From Chlamydiia bacterium (GTDB taxonomy: Bacteria; Chlamydiota; Chlamydiia; Chlamydiales; Simkaniaceae), in NCBI GenBank assembly GCA_022601645.1, contig JAJACH010000001.1:434001-498000 (forward strand): DNA of 64,000 nt. The letters are read 5' to 3'. This document shows, in pieces, positions 45,733-54,661 of this stretch (the first letter of the stretch is position 1; the number at the start of each line of letters is the position of its first letter). Under the pieces are notes generated by a model, which was given only the letters and a program-made list of their open reading frames with translations, searched no databases and was not told the origin of the DNA. Position numbers and translations under genes: made by a program.

Positions 45733-46715
45733 TTGTGCCTCAAGTGTTTATATGCGAGCTCTGTAGCTTCTCTTCCTCTCAGGGTGCGTTTGATAAAGCC
45801 TTGCATGAGCAGGTACGGTTCATTAACTTCTTCCAAAGTAGATCTGTCTTCTTGCAGCGCCGCCGCTAAAGTGGCGATGCCAACAGGTCCACCCTGATGA
45901 TGTTCTATAATAGTTGATAGAATTTTTTTGTCCATTTCATCAAGTCCTTTCTCGTCAATATTCAACATTTCTAGGGCTTTTTTTGTTGAATCGAGATCAA
46001 TTTCGTTTTTATTTTCTACTTGAGAATAGTCTCTAACCCACTTTAAGAGGTTATTAGCAATGCGCGGAGTGCCTCTTGAGCGAGAGGCAATTTCTTTTGC
46101 AGCATTACTTGGACATTGAAGTCCTAAAATGGAACTTGAGCGAACGATGATGCTTGAGAGCTCTTCAATGGAGTAGTAATCTAAACGGCAGGACACGGCA
46201 AAGCGCGAGCGTAGAGGTGAGGAAAGGGCTCCAAAGCGCGTTGTGGCTCCAACAAGCGTAAAGGGTTTTAAAGTCACTGAAACTGAGCGGGCACTTGGCC
46301 CTGTATCTAATAACAGGTCAAGGCGGAAATCTTCTAAGGCAGGATAGAGGTATTCTTCAATGGTTCTTGAAAGTCGATGGATTTCATCGATGAAAAGAAG
46401 ATCTCCCGTTTCTAGGCTTGTTAAAAGACCTGCTAAATCGCCTGCTTTTTCAATCGTCGGGCCAGAAGTGACAACAAGCTTACTTCCCATTTGCTCCGCT
46501 AAGATGTGCGCTAAGGTTGTTTTTCCAAGGCCTGGAGGACCATAAAACATCAGATGTCCAAGCGATTCTCCACGCTTTAGAGCAGCTCCAGTGAAGATAT
46601 TTAACCGGTCGATAAGAGCGTTTTGCCCAACGAACTCGGACAGTTCGTGGGGACGGAGTTTTTTCTCATAGACCTTGTCTGTCTTTTGCCAGGACGACTC
46701 AATATGGGATGACAT
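45729..46715 (-). CDS. ruvB: Holliday junction branch migration helicase RuvB
   Basis: RuvB is the ring ATPase that drives branch migration with RuvA. The 328-residue protein from ATG 46715 has PHELSEFVGQ, Walker A GPPGLGKTTLA, Walker B LLFIDEIHRL, the sensor GATTRFG, and the C-terminal winged helix (GPVGIATLAAALQEDRSTLEEV, then RTLRGREAT). An upstream in-frame start (46781) would cross the dcd promoter and is rejected. Divergent from dcd, a pairing I recall from Chlamydia. Confidence 0.97.
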   Translation of the reverse strand: MSSHIESSWQKTDKVYEKKLRPHELSEFVGQNALIDRLNIFTGAALKRGESLGHLMFYGPPGLGKTTLAHILAEQMGSKLVVTSGPTIEKAGDLAGLLTSLETGDLLFIDEIHRLSRTIEEYLYPALEDFRLDLLLDTGPSARSVSVTLKPFTLVGATTRFGALSSPLRSRFAVSCRLDYYSIEELSSIIVRSSSILGLQCPSNAAKEIASRSRGTPRIANNLLKWVRDYSQVENKNEIDLDSTKKALEMLNIDEKGLDEMDKKILSTIIEHHQGGPVGIATLAAALQEDRSTLEEVNEPYLLMQGFIKRTLRGREATELAYKHLRHK

Positions 46716-46780
46716 ATTGAAAAACACTAGCAGGAAATGTATTATGGAAGCTATATATAATTCCCAAAAGGAGATTGTCA

Positions 46781-47332
46781 ATGGGACTGAAACCCGATCA
46801 CTGGATAAAAAAAATGGCCCTTGAGGGCGAAATGATTGAACCGTTTTGTGAAGAGCAGGTAAGTGAAGGCGTAAGCTATGGCCTTTCTAGTTATGGCTAT
46901 GACCTACGTGTCGGCAATAAATTCAAAGTGTTTACAAATGTCTACAACTCAATTGTTGACCCAAAATCTTTTAAAGAAGATTCCTTTGTCTACGTTGAAG
47001 CTGATGAATGTATTATTCCACCAAATTCGTTTGCTTTAGCATGTAGCGTGGAATATTTCCGCATTCCTGAAAATGTTTTAACGATTTGCCTTGGAAAATC
47101 AACCTATGCACGCTGCGGAATTATTGTAAATGTTACCCCCTTTGAACCAGGTTGGGAAGGTTATGTAACACTTGAGATTTCTAACACAACCCCTTTGCCA
47201 GCAAAAGTTTATGCAAATGAAGGCTTAGCTCAAGTCCTCTTTTTTGAAGGAGACGAGCCGTGTGATACTTCCTATTCAATGAGAAAAGGAAAGTATATGA
47301 AGCAAGTTGGGATTACAGTTCCAATTGTATAG
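46781..47332 (+). CDS. dcd: dCTP deaminase
   Basis: Dcd converts dCTP to dUTP for thymidylate synthesis. The 183-residue protein has the family core: [30 protein letters not shown] with the catalytic Glu in TLEISN, and the C-terminal lid ([14 protein letters not shown]). The ATG at 46781 has AAGGAG 8 nt upstream. A TATAAT lies at 46756-46761, giving a leader of about 13 nt. Confidence 0.96.
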   Translation: MGLKPDHWIKKMALEGEMIEPFCEEQVSEGVSYGLSSYGYDLRVGNKFKVFTNVYNSIVDPKSFKEDSFVYVEADECIIPPNSFALACSVEYFRIPENVLTICLGKSTYARCGIIVNVTPFEPGWEGYVTLEISNTTPLPAKVYANEGLAQVLFFEGDEPCDTSYSMRKGKYMKQVGITVPIV

Positions 47333-47361
47333 TAATATTATAATAAGTTATTAATAAGTTA

Positions 47362-47640
47362 ATGGTTGATAAGATAAAAAGTTCTTGGTGGGTGGCTCTT
47401 TTTATTTTTGCCTCGTGCGGTTTTTTTTCACTAGCATCGCATAAGAGGCAAACGGCTCTTTGCGCCCTAAAGTCTCAGGTAAAGATGCTTGAAACGGAAA
47501 AGCAGCTCGCTTTAAAGTGCCAGGAACGGCTCAAGCATCAAGCAGCAAGTCAAGATGATCCGGAATGGATACAAATGCTCTTAATGAAAATGCTTGGGAT
47601 GGTCCCGGAAGGACAAATCAAAATCGTCTTTGAACCATGA
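47362..47640 (+). CDS. FtsB/DivIC-like small coiled-coil protein
   Basis: The 92-residue protein has an N-terminal transmembrane segment (about 9-26), a coiled coil (ALKSQVKMLETEKQLALKCQERLKHQ, about 34-60), and an end DPEWIQMLLMKMLGMVPEGQIKI. This is the layout of septum-formation proteins FtsB/DivIC, whose tail reads roughly D-P-x-Y-I-E-x-x-A-R-x-x-L-G-x-V-x-x-G-E. It overlaps the next gene by ATGA. A role in the chlamydial divisome is inferred; Chlamydiae lack FtsZ but keep other division proteins. Confidence 0.6.
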   Translation: MVDKIKSSWWVALFIFASCGFFSLASHKRQTALCALKSQVKMLETEKQLALKCQERLKHQAASQDDPEWIQMLLMKMLGMVPEGQIKIVFEP

Positions 47641-48875
47641 TCTTATTAATAGCACTTATTCTCTGTATTTTGTTATCTGGCATCTTTTCAGCTACAGAGA
47701 CAGCTTTTTTTTCGCTGACTCCGATGCAAGTGAAGGCGTATCAACACTCTAAAGGTCACCGCCCGCGCCTAATCGCTACACTTCTTCGGAGGCCACGCAA
47801 ACTCCTTGTCACCATTTTGATGCTCAATGTAGTTGCTAACCTTTTGATTCAAAACTTGACCTCTTCAATCTTCGGGGATTTTTCAACCTGGTGGCTGACT
47901 GTCGGTGTTCCACTTGTCCTCGTCCTGCTTTTTGGAGAAGTGATTCCGAAAACAATTGCGATCGCTAAAAATGCAACCATTGTGAAGAGAATGGCCCCAG
48001 TCATTTATGGGATTGAGGTGAGTTTTAAACCCTTTCGCGACTTTATTTCCTATATCACTGCCCCGATTTCTAAAATCTTTTTCTTTTTTCTTGCCAGAGA
48101 TCCAGAGATATCAGGTGATGAATTAAGACATTCGCTGCGCACTTCAAAAAAAACCGGTGTCCTAACAGATGATGAGGTCAGGTTGGTTAAGGGCTTTTTG
48201 AATATCGGTGAAATGACCGTGAAAGAGGTGATGGTACCACGCCAGGAGGTGCTGCAATTTGATATCAAAAGCCCTGTTCGTGAACTCATCCACCTGTTTG
48301 TCGATGAAGAATGCTCGCGCATTCCTGTCACAGAGGGGTCACTTGAGACCTTAATTGGAGTGATCTCCTCAAAAGATTTTTTTCTCCACCGGGATTCGAT
48401 AGGTGAGAATGGCGATTTGACAACTCTTGTTGAAAAACCCTCTTATGTTCCTGAGACGATGCAAGGAAAAGCCCTTTTGTATCAATTCCATGAAACAGGG
48501 GAGGAGATGGTCTTTGTACTTGATGAGTACGGTGCAGTCTCTGGAATGGTCACCTTAGAAGATCTTGTAGAAACCGTTGTTGGCCAAATCATCGATCGTC
48601 GCGATGAAAAAAGCCTTTACACCAGGGCGGGCGAAGACGTCATCATCTGCAGTGGAAAACTCGAGCTAACTGAAATAGAAGAGATCTTTGATGTGCACCT
48701 TGAAAGCCCCAATAATATGGTGACAATAGGTGGCTATTTGACAGAGCTCATGGGAGATATCCCAAAAAGCGGCGCTAAGTATCAAAACAAACACTTTTTA
48801 TTCCACGTACTATCAAGCGATATCAACCGAGTCAGGCGTATTTACATCCGTAAAATCCGAGGAGGTAAATTATGA
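47637..48875 (+). CDS. CNNM/CBS-domain membrane protein (HlyC/CorC type), first copy
   Basis: The 412-residue protein has an N-terminal CNNM (DUF21) domain with about four transmembrane segments (residues 1-150), and a CBS pair (around 190-310: VKEVMVPRQEVLQFD, then VFVLDEYGAVSGMVTLEDLVE). A C-terminal CorC_HlyC transporter-associated domain follows. Members are linked to Mg/Co homeostasis; older annotation calls them hemolysins (TlyC). GEVIPKTIA is the conserved CNNM motif. It is followed by a paralogue with a 4-bp overlap. Confidence 0.9.
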   Translation: MILLIALILCILLSGIFSATETAFFSLTPMQVKAYQHSKGHRPRLIATLLRRPRKLLVTILMLNVVANLLIQNLTSSIFGDFSTWWLTVGVPLVLVLLFGEVIPKTIAIAKNATIVKRMAPVIYGIEVSFKPFRDFISYITAPISKIFFFFLARDPEISGDELRHSLRTSKKTGVLTDDEVRLVKGFLNIGEMTVKEVMVPRQEVLQFDIKSPVRELIHLFVDEECSRIPVTEGSLETLIGVISSKDFFLHRDSIGENGDLTTLVEKPSYVPETMQGKALLYQFHETGEEMVFVLDEYGAVSGMVTLEDLVETVVGQIIDRRDEKSLYTRAGEDVIICSGKLELTEIEEIFDVHLESPNNMVTIGGYLTELMGDIPKSGAKYQNKHFLFHVLSSDINRVRRIYIRKIRGGKL

Positions 48876-50044
48876 AATACCTCCTTTTGACCCTGCTTTT
48901 TCTTGCTTTGCAAGGTTTTTTCTCGATGCTTGAAATGGCTTGCGTCTCGTTTAATCGCGTGCGTCTTCAGTACTATGTATCTCAAGGGCGAGCCCATGCC
49001 ATCTGGCTGTCAAAACTGCTTAACCGGCCCACTTTTCTCTTTGGTACAACCCTCATCGGCGTCAATACAGCAATGCAATTTGGGTCAGAATGCGCAAGAC
49101 GTTTTTACCAAGATCTAGGACTTAACCCCGACCTAGCCCTACTTTCACAAATCCTTATTGTCCTGATTTTTGCTGAACTATCACCCATGTTTGCAGCCCG
49201 TCACTATCCAGAACACACCGTGCGCCTTGGAATCCCTGTCATCTACCTCCTTTCAAAAATACTCACTCCAATCATCTACCTCCTTGATTTCATCTGTCGT
49301 GCAGCCGGGCGACTGTTTGGCGTCAAAAAAACCTCTGCCATGTCGCTTTCTCGAGACGAACTCCAAAAAGCTGTTGAAGGTGACGATGAACCCGATGCAG
49401 TTTTAACAAGTATCTTCACCTTAAAAACGCTTACAGCCGGCGAACTCATGACCCCGATTGAAGAGGTGTTTACCCTTCCATCGAGCTCGCGTATCTCGGA
49501 CCTTAGGGAAAAATGCGCTGAAAAATACCAACCTGAAATACCCATCTACCAAGGGGAACAAAAAAACATCACTGGCATTGTCTATCCTCGTGATCTCCTT
49601 CGCTATTCATCTCATACAGTGATTGGTCCCTATGCTCGCTCGCCCTGGTTTATCACGGAAAAGAGCTCAATCTTTCAAATCCTCAAAGAGTTTCGTCGCA
49701 ACTCGGAAAACTTAGCAATTGTGCTAAATAAAGTGGGGATTAGCGTTGGTATCCTCACACTTGACGACATCATTAGCGACATCTTCGGAGACAAAGGTCG
49801 CCACCTCAAAACGGCTCATGCAACGCTGCTTGATCGCACCTTTTCAGGAGACACACCTGTTGATGAAATCAATAAAACCTACCACATCGCCTTGCCCCCA
49901 GGAGGGACTCTATTAGAGCTTGTTGAAAAGCACTTAGACCACTCAGCTGAGACGGGGGATAGCATTCGCATTGACTGCTTCGAACTCCATGTCGACGAAA
50001 TCACCCTCTTAAAAGACGCAACGATCTCCCTTAAGACAATTTAA
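48872..50044 (+). CDS. CNNM/CBS-domain membrane protein, second divergent copy
   Basis: The 390-residue protein is a paralogue of its upstream neighbour: an N-terminal CNNM region with ALQGFFSMLEMACVSFNRVRL, then TAGELMTPIEEVF starting a CBS pair and ILTLDDIISDIFGD ending it, then a CorC_HlyC-like C-terminus. The CNNM motif GEVIPK of the first copy is AELSPM here (residues about 97-102), so this copy has lost the conserved Pro-Lys and may have a modified ion path. Tandem copies suggest a heteromeric transporter. Confidence 0.87.
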   Translation: MKYLLLTLLFLALQGFFSMLEMACVSFNRVRLQYYVSQGRAHAIWLSKLLNRPTFLFGTTLIGVNTAMQFGSECARRFYQDLGLNPDLALLSQILIVLIFAELSPMFAARHYPEHTVRLGIPVIYLLSKILTPIIYLLDFICRAAGRLFGVKKTSAMSLSRDELQKAVEGDDEPDAVLTSIFTLKTLTAGELMTPIEEVFTLPSSSRISDLREKCAEKYQPEIPIYQGEQKNITGIVYPRDLLRYSSHTVIGPYARSPWFITEKSSIFQILKEFRRNSENLAIVLNKVGISVGILTLDDIISDIFGDKGRHLKTAHATLLDRTFSGDTPVDEINKTYHIALPPGGTLLELVEKHLDHSAETGDSIRIDCFELHVDEITLLKDATISLKTI

Positions 50045-50107
50045 GATTAGCGATTAGCCTTTTTTTGGGGCTTGTGTAGAAAAAAATCATTAATTAAGGT
50101 CTGACTT

Positions 50108-51526
50108 ATGGATAAAGACAGTTATTTAGCGCGTTTGGAGACGGTGGTAGACACCACTATTGATGGTGTGATTACAGCAAGTGTAAAAGGGATCATTGAA
50201 ACCTTTAATCATGGCGCAGAGAAAATGTTCGACTATAAGGCAGAGGAAGTGATTGGCCAAAACCTTAAAATTCTGATGCCAGAACCTTATGCTCATGAAC
50301 ACGATGGCTATATGGATCATTATGTCAAAACAGGTGAGAAACACATCATCGGGATTGGACGTGAAGCGCTAGGAAGAAAAAAAAATGGAACTGTTTTTCC
50401 GATCGATTTAGCGGTCAATGAGTGTGAAGTTAATGGGGTGAGAATATTTACAGGTATTATTCGGGACTTGTCAGATAAAAAGGCGGATGAAAAACAAGTC
50501 CGAGATCTCCAGAAATTAGAAACTGTGGGCACGATGGTTAATGGCATAGCTCACGACTTTAAAAATGTCTTAGCCCCTATTTTAGGTTTTGCTGATCTTG
50601 CATTGGATCTAGCCCCTAATGATGGGGACTTACACGATTACTTAGAGCGCATCAAACATGGTGCAGAGCATGCGAAGAAAATGATTGAGGGAATACTCAA
50701 CTTTAGTCGACCTATGCCAGAGAGTGAAAAAAAATTTGTTGCAATTAATTCAATCTTAGATCGATCAGAGCACTTGTTAAAATCAGCGCTTCCTGAGCAC
50801 ATTCAGATACATACCTCCTTTGAGCCAAACCTTCCAGAGATTCATGCGAATTCCACTCAGATTGAACAAGTTATTATCAACTTATGTACGAACGCAATCT
50901 ATGCAATGCAAGAGATGGGAGGAGTATTAGATATCTCTGTCAAATTTAAAGAGCCATTTCTTGAAATCGTTGTAAAAGATACAGGAACAGGGATTCCAGA
51001 AGACAAGATTCAACATATTTTTGAACCATACTTTTCAACTAAACCAGCGGGCGAAGGTACAGGACTTGGACTGTCTACCATTCAAAAAATAGTTTTGGAG
51101 CATGGAGGTACAATAAATTGTACTTCAGAGCAAGGAAAAGGGACGGTTTTTACTTTGCATTTTCCTCTTATAACATATTGCTCCAGAATTATTCAGGGTG
51201 ATGAGAAAATACTCCTCGTCTTTGAAGATAGCTCGCTTGCTCAAGCCGTTGAAGAACTTTTAAAAAAATTTGGGTATATTGTCAGTATAGTAACGAATGA
51301 AGACGAGGCGGTAACGCGTTTAAAAGCCAGTAAGTATGACTTAGTGGTTGTTGATGACTTTATTAAGAATATCGGTGGAAAAATCCATGCATTTTCTCCA
51401 GCTAAAATTGTTCTTTTAACTGAAAACCCTGAGAAAATCCCCCAAAGTGTGAATGCTGTTGTCAAAAAACCGCTTCAGGAAGAAGAGTTTAAAAGTACGC
51501 TTATTAAGGTGCTTTCACTAGCTTGA
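50108..51526 (+). CDS. Hybrid sensor histidine kinase with FixL-like PAS domain
   Basis: The 472-residue protein has no membrane segment, so it is cytosolic. Residues about 8-122 form a PAS domain closely resembling FixL: His65 in HEHDGY is at the haem-ligand place, with His79 (KHIIG) and Arg85 (GIGR) at the distal-pocket places. The kinase core has His149 (AHDFKN), the N box INLCTNA, DTGTGIP and GEGTGLGLS. A C-terminal receiver-like domain (about 366-470) has Asp416/Asp417 and a KKP lysine. Haem binding is inferred. No response-regulator gene is adjacent. Its end overlaps the convergent nifS gene by 52 bp. Confidence 0.88.
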   Translation: MDKDSYLARLETVVDTTIDGVITASVKGIIETFNHGAEKMFDYKAEEVIGQNLKILMPEPYAHEHDGYMDHYVKTGEKHIIGIGREALGRKKNGTVFPIDLAVNECEVNGVRIFTGIIRDLSDKKADEKQVRDLQKLETVGTMVNGIAHDFKNVLAPILGFADLALDLAPNDGDLHDYLERIKHGAEHAKKMIEGILNFSRPMPESEKKFVAINSILDRSEHLLKSALPEHIQIHTSFEPNLPEIHANSTQIEQVIINLCTNAIYAMQEMGGVLDISVKFKEPFLEIVVKDTGTGIPEDKIQHIFEPYFSTKPAGEGTGLGLSTIQKIVLEHGGTINCTSEQGKGTVFTLHFPLITYCSRIIQGDEKILLVFEDSSLAQAVEELLKKFGYIVSIVTNEDEAVTRLKASKYDLVVVDDFIKNIGGKIHAFSPAKIVLLTENPEKIPQSVNAVVKKPLQEEEFKSTLIKVLSLA

Positions 51527-52521
51527 ACCTCTTCAAGTGTATTCATTCGAGAAAGCGAGATGCGGATAGAGTGGTTGACTCGCTGCTTGTTATACCCCAT
51601 TCCCAATAGGACATGGGACGGCTCAAGGGCTCCCGCTGAACATGCCGAACCGTGAGATGCCATGATCCCTTGCCTATCTAAAACTTGGAGTAGGGTTTCA
51701 GCATCAACGTGTGGAATGAATAGGTTTGAGACATTAGACACTCGTTTTTCCCCTTTATTGACCTCAAACTCCTTTTCCAAGATAGCTCGTAGGTTTTCCA
51801 TCATGCCAAAGTCTGTCGGATCAACTAATTCAAACGCTTTTGCCATGCCAACAATGCCCGCGAGGTTTTCAGTGCCAGCACGAAGATGGTGTTCTTGCGC
51901 TCCGCCCTTGAGAAGAGGAGGGACTCGATAGCTTGGATGAATATATGCACACCCAACCCCTTGAGGACCGTGGATTTTGTGGGCAGAGAAAGCTGCGCCT
52001 ACAATCCCAGGGTATAGGGTAAATGGTGCTTTTCCAAAGTGACCAATCGCATCGATGATGAGGGGAATATCATGAGAAAGGGCAATTTTGGCAATGTCTT
52101 CGATGGGATTTAAGGTGCCCGTTTCACTATTTGCTGAAGAGAGGACGATCAGATCGGTATCGTCTTTGATCGCATCTAACACATCTTGGGGGGTGGGGTG
52201 TCCTGGTAAATAGGTTGTATTTGAATGACTCTTCAATGTGGCGAGGATTGCCTTGTGCTCGATATTTGAAGTGATGACATGCCCTTTAGGTTGAATCAAA
52301 AGGTTTAAGGCTTCGGTTCCCCCTGATGTGAAAAAAATGCTGGTATCGGGTGTATTTAGAACTGTGGCAATAGCACTTCTTGCATGATCTAGATATTTTT
52401 TTCCACGTCTACCAAATGCATGCACAGAGGATGGATTCAGAGGTGCTTCCATTACGGGTAGCATGGCCTCTAACACTCTGGGGTCTAAGGGAGTAGTAGC
52501 GTTATTATCAAAATATATCAT
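51475..52521 (-). CDS. nifS: Cysteine desulfurase (NifS/IscS family)
   Basis: A PLP enzyme that removes sulfur from cysteine for Fe-S and thiolation pathways. The 348-residue protein has YFDNNATTPLDPRV at the N-terminus, TSNIEHKAIL, SAHKIHGPQG with the PLP lysine, and SHGSACSAGALEPSHVL with the catalytic Cys. SufE (1324-1737) may accept its sulfur. It lies next to a PP2C gene, as I recall from Chlamydia. Its 3' end overlaps the histidine kinase gene by 52 bp on the other strand. Confidence 0.95.
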   Translation of the reverse strand: MIYFDNNATTPLDPRVLEAMLPVMEAPLNPSSVHAFGRRGKKYLDHARSAIATVLNTPDTSIFFTSGGTEALNLLIQPKGHVITSNIEHKAILATLKSHSNTTYLPGHPTPQDVLDAIKDDTDLIVLSSANSETGTLNPIEDIAKIALSHDIPLIIDAIGHFGKAPFTLYPGIVGAAFSAHKIHGPQGVGCAYIHPSYRVPPLLKGGAQEHHLRAGTENLAGIVGMAKAFELVDPTDFGMMENLRAILEKEFEVNKGEKRVSNVSNLFIPHVDAETLLQVLDRQGIMASHGSACSAGALEPSHVLLGMGYNKQRVNHSIRISLSRMNTLEEVQASESTLISVLLNSSS

Positions 52522-52585
52522 GGCTTAATAGCAGATAATATACGCGATTGACGGATGATTTGCAAGGCTCTAGCAAAGACTGGAA

Positions 52586-53275
52586 TTATTTTTTGACAAC
52601 TTGGCTTAAGACGACGGTGATGTTGTCGAATCCGCCGGCTTGTTTTGCTAAGTCAATTAGTTTGTAGGCTGAAGCCTTGAGGTGATTTGGTTCGATGGCT
52701 TTGGCGATTTGGTCATTGGTTAGCACGTCGGGAAGACCGTCGGAGCATAAAAGGTAGATATCGTTATTTTTAAGATCGTTTACTTCTATTTGGGGGTTCA
52801 CTTTCAATGAAGTTCCGATGGCTTGGGTGAGTGTATGTTTACCTGCTGAGTGATCTTTGGTGAGTTGGGTGAATTGTCCGTTGCGAAGGCGGTAGATGCG
52901 TGAGTCGCCAACATGCGCGATGATCAAGCGGTCATCTTGGAAAAGAATTGTTGAGAGGGTTGTCCCCATGCCTTGGAAGGAGCGCTTTTTTTTCGAGAGG
53001 CGATAAACCCAGTTGTTCGTACTTTCCATGTAGTGCTTTAATTTGCTCGAGAGTTCGGAAAGCTCGATAGGTTTTGAGGTAGAGATGAACATTTCTTCAA
53101 TGGAGGCACAGATGAAGGTAATGGCTTCTTTGGAGGCGACCTCACCTGCGTTGTGCCCACCCATCCCATCAGCTAGAGCGAGAAAGCGATTTTGAGCGGT
53201 CAGCTCAAATGCATCTTCGTTGTTTTTTCGCACAAGGCCCACATCTGTTGCACCGAAACCTTTAATCTTTAACAT
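52586..53275 (-). CDS. PP2C-family protein phosphatase
   Basis: The 229-residue protein from ATG 53275 (AGGAGGGG Shine-Dalgarno) has the metal-binding motifs of PP2C phosphatases: RKNNEDAF, ALADGMGGHNAGE, VGDSRIYRL, and CSDGLPDVL, with the final GGFDNITVV. It removes phosphate from Ser/Thr and is the natural antagonist of PknD. A long upstream frame (to 53536) overlaps the serpin gene and lacks a ribosome site, so I exclude it. It follows the serpin gene by 10 bp. Confidence 0.93.
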   Translation of the reverse strand: MLKIKGFGATDVGLVRKNNEDAFELTAQNRFLALADGMGGHNAGEVASKEAITFICASIEEMFISTSKPIELSELSSKLKHYMESTNNWVYRLSKKKRSFQGMGTTLSTILFQDDRLIIAHVGDSRIYRLRNGQFTQLTKDHSAGKHTLTQAIGTSLKVNPQIEVNDLKNNDIYLLCSDGLPDVLTNDQIAKAIEPNHLKASAYKLIDLAKQAGGFDNITVVLSQVVKK

Positions 53276-53285
53276 GGTTCCCCTC

Positions 53286-54659
53286 CTAGTTATTTGTGCT
53301 TGGTTCTTGCTGAGTTTCGGTTGAGGGAGGAGGTCCATAGGCTTCATCAGCCGCATCAGGTTGAGTTGGAGCACCTGGTTGTGTAGGTGCAGAGGGCTGC
53401 TCAATTTTTCCGCGGGGTTCGCTGTGACCTGAACCACCATGTTTTTTTGGTTTTGGGGGGATGATTTTTGGAAGAGGTGCTTGTTCAAGTGTTGGAGAGG
53501 TATACGTTCCCATAGATAGAATGAGTCCGTTATCAATATCAGCTAGAAGATAGAAGAAAGGGCGATCCATTTTCATGTTGATTGCTCGACGATTTGAGTG
53601 AAAAACCTTTGGGCGAAGTGTTTCTTCAGAAGGGGGGGGTGCATTAATACCATTTTCATTGATTCCCATTTCAGAACCGTGAAAAACATGACCCAAACGG
53701 AGTTTTTCCCGTTTACTTAGATTGGAGAAATCGGCTGTAGATTCATAAGGCAGGTTCATACCGATCGCAAGTAAGATACTTGTTAAATCCGTATTGATGT
53801 GATAGGAGAAAACTGGAAGAGTGACGCGTACAAGTGTCTTTTTCATTTTCTCAATCCGATCGTAATATTTGGGATCTTTATCGAAAAGAAAGTTAAAAGG
53901 GTCTTCTGAGGCTTCATTTTTTAGGAAGAATACGACAAAACCTAAGTGATTTTCCCCAAAGTGTTTATCTAATGGTAGGGCAACAACTTGCACGTCGTCG
54001 TCTTCATAGTAGGGAAAGTGGTATTCAGTCTGCATGTAGCGTGCTTTTACACTTTTCCCGTCAGAGAGTGTTTGATGAAACATGCCATCTTTGGAGTATT
54101 TCGTTTCAAACGGGTGTGCCCAATCCCCTTTGACTGAAAGCGCACTTGTGAGAATAATGCTTTTTTTGTTGAGTGTATTGAGCGAGGGGACAATTCCTTT
54201 AAGCTTCTTATTTGTTTGATCAGATACCCACTTGTTCATAATGGCAGTTGCGCCGGTTGGTTGCTTGAATGGAGCTCCCATTGCTTTGACGCCAAAGGAC
54301 TTTTGCAGTTTCTGCTGGAGCCTGGCTGAGAGGGGCGTTTGTGTATTGACCCAAAGTCCATTAGCCATATGGACAGAACTTTTTAACCGTTTATGGAGAG
54401 ATTGGAAATAAGATGGAACATTGCCTTGTGGTGCATTGATATTAAGCACTGAGCGAATTTGATTAGCTGTTTTTCCATTTGCTCCCATGAGTAGCAATTG
54501 AAGATTTGACCCGATTGCATACGGTGAGAGGAGGGTATTATAACCTTGTTGCCCTGTGAGATAGAAAATTTCTGAAGAAAGACGGTTATCCGCATCAATC
54601 AAAGGGTTTGCTGAAAAAAGCTTAGCAAAAAGGACAAGACTCAAAGCAAACTGGCGCAT
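53286..54659 (-). CDS. Secreted serpin-like protein with proline-rich tail
   Basis: The 457-residue protein starts with a signal peptide (MRQFALSLVLFAKLFSA). A serpin fold follows over about 25-390: NTLLSPYAIGSNLQLLLMGANGKTANQI, ILTSALSVKGDW, LGHVFHGSEMGINENGINA, and DRPFFYLLAD to LSMGTY. The reactive-loop hinge is ENGINAPPP (about 335-343) instead of a small-residue run like EEGTEAAA, so classical loop insertion looks impaired. Residues about 394-457 form a Pro/Gln/Thr-rich extension absent from normal serpins. A secreted or surface protease inhibitor or structural serpin is inferred; the target is unknown. Confidence 0.85.
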   Translation of the reverse strand: MRQFALSLVLFAKLFSANPLIDADNRLSSEIFYLTGQQGYNTLLSPYAIGSNLQLLLMGANGKTANQIRSVLNINAPQGNVPSYFQSLHKRLKSSVHMANGLWVNTQTPLSARLQQKLQKSFGVKAMGAPFKQPTGATAIMNKWVSDQTNKKLKGIVPSLNTLNKKSIILTSALSVKGDWAHPFETKYSKDGMFHQTLSDGKSVKARYMQTEYHFPYYEDDDVQVVALPLDKHFGENHLGFVVFFLKNEASEDPFNFLFDKDPKYYDRIEKMKKTLVRVTLPVFSYHINTDLTSILLAIGMNLPYESTADFSNLSKREKLRLGHVFHGSEMGINENGINAPPPSEETLRPKVFHSNRRAINMKMDRPFFYLLADIDNGLILSMGTYTSPTLEQAPLPKIIPPKPKKHGGSGHSEPRGKIEQPSAPTQPGAPTQPDAADEAYGPPPSTETQQEPSTNN

Positions 54660-54661
54660 AG

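Noticed and set aside
45729-46781. Longer ruvB start at 46781
   Set aside because: It adds a hydrophobic, non-conserved stretch and crosses the dcd promoter; ATG 46715 begins at the family N-terminus.
52586-53536. Longer PP2C frame starting at 53536
   Set aside because: The extra 87 residues lie antiparallel-free but in a different frame of the serpin 3' end, show no PP2C similarity, and ATG 53275 has a strong Shine-Dalgarno.
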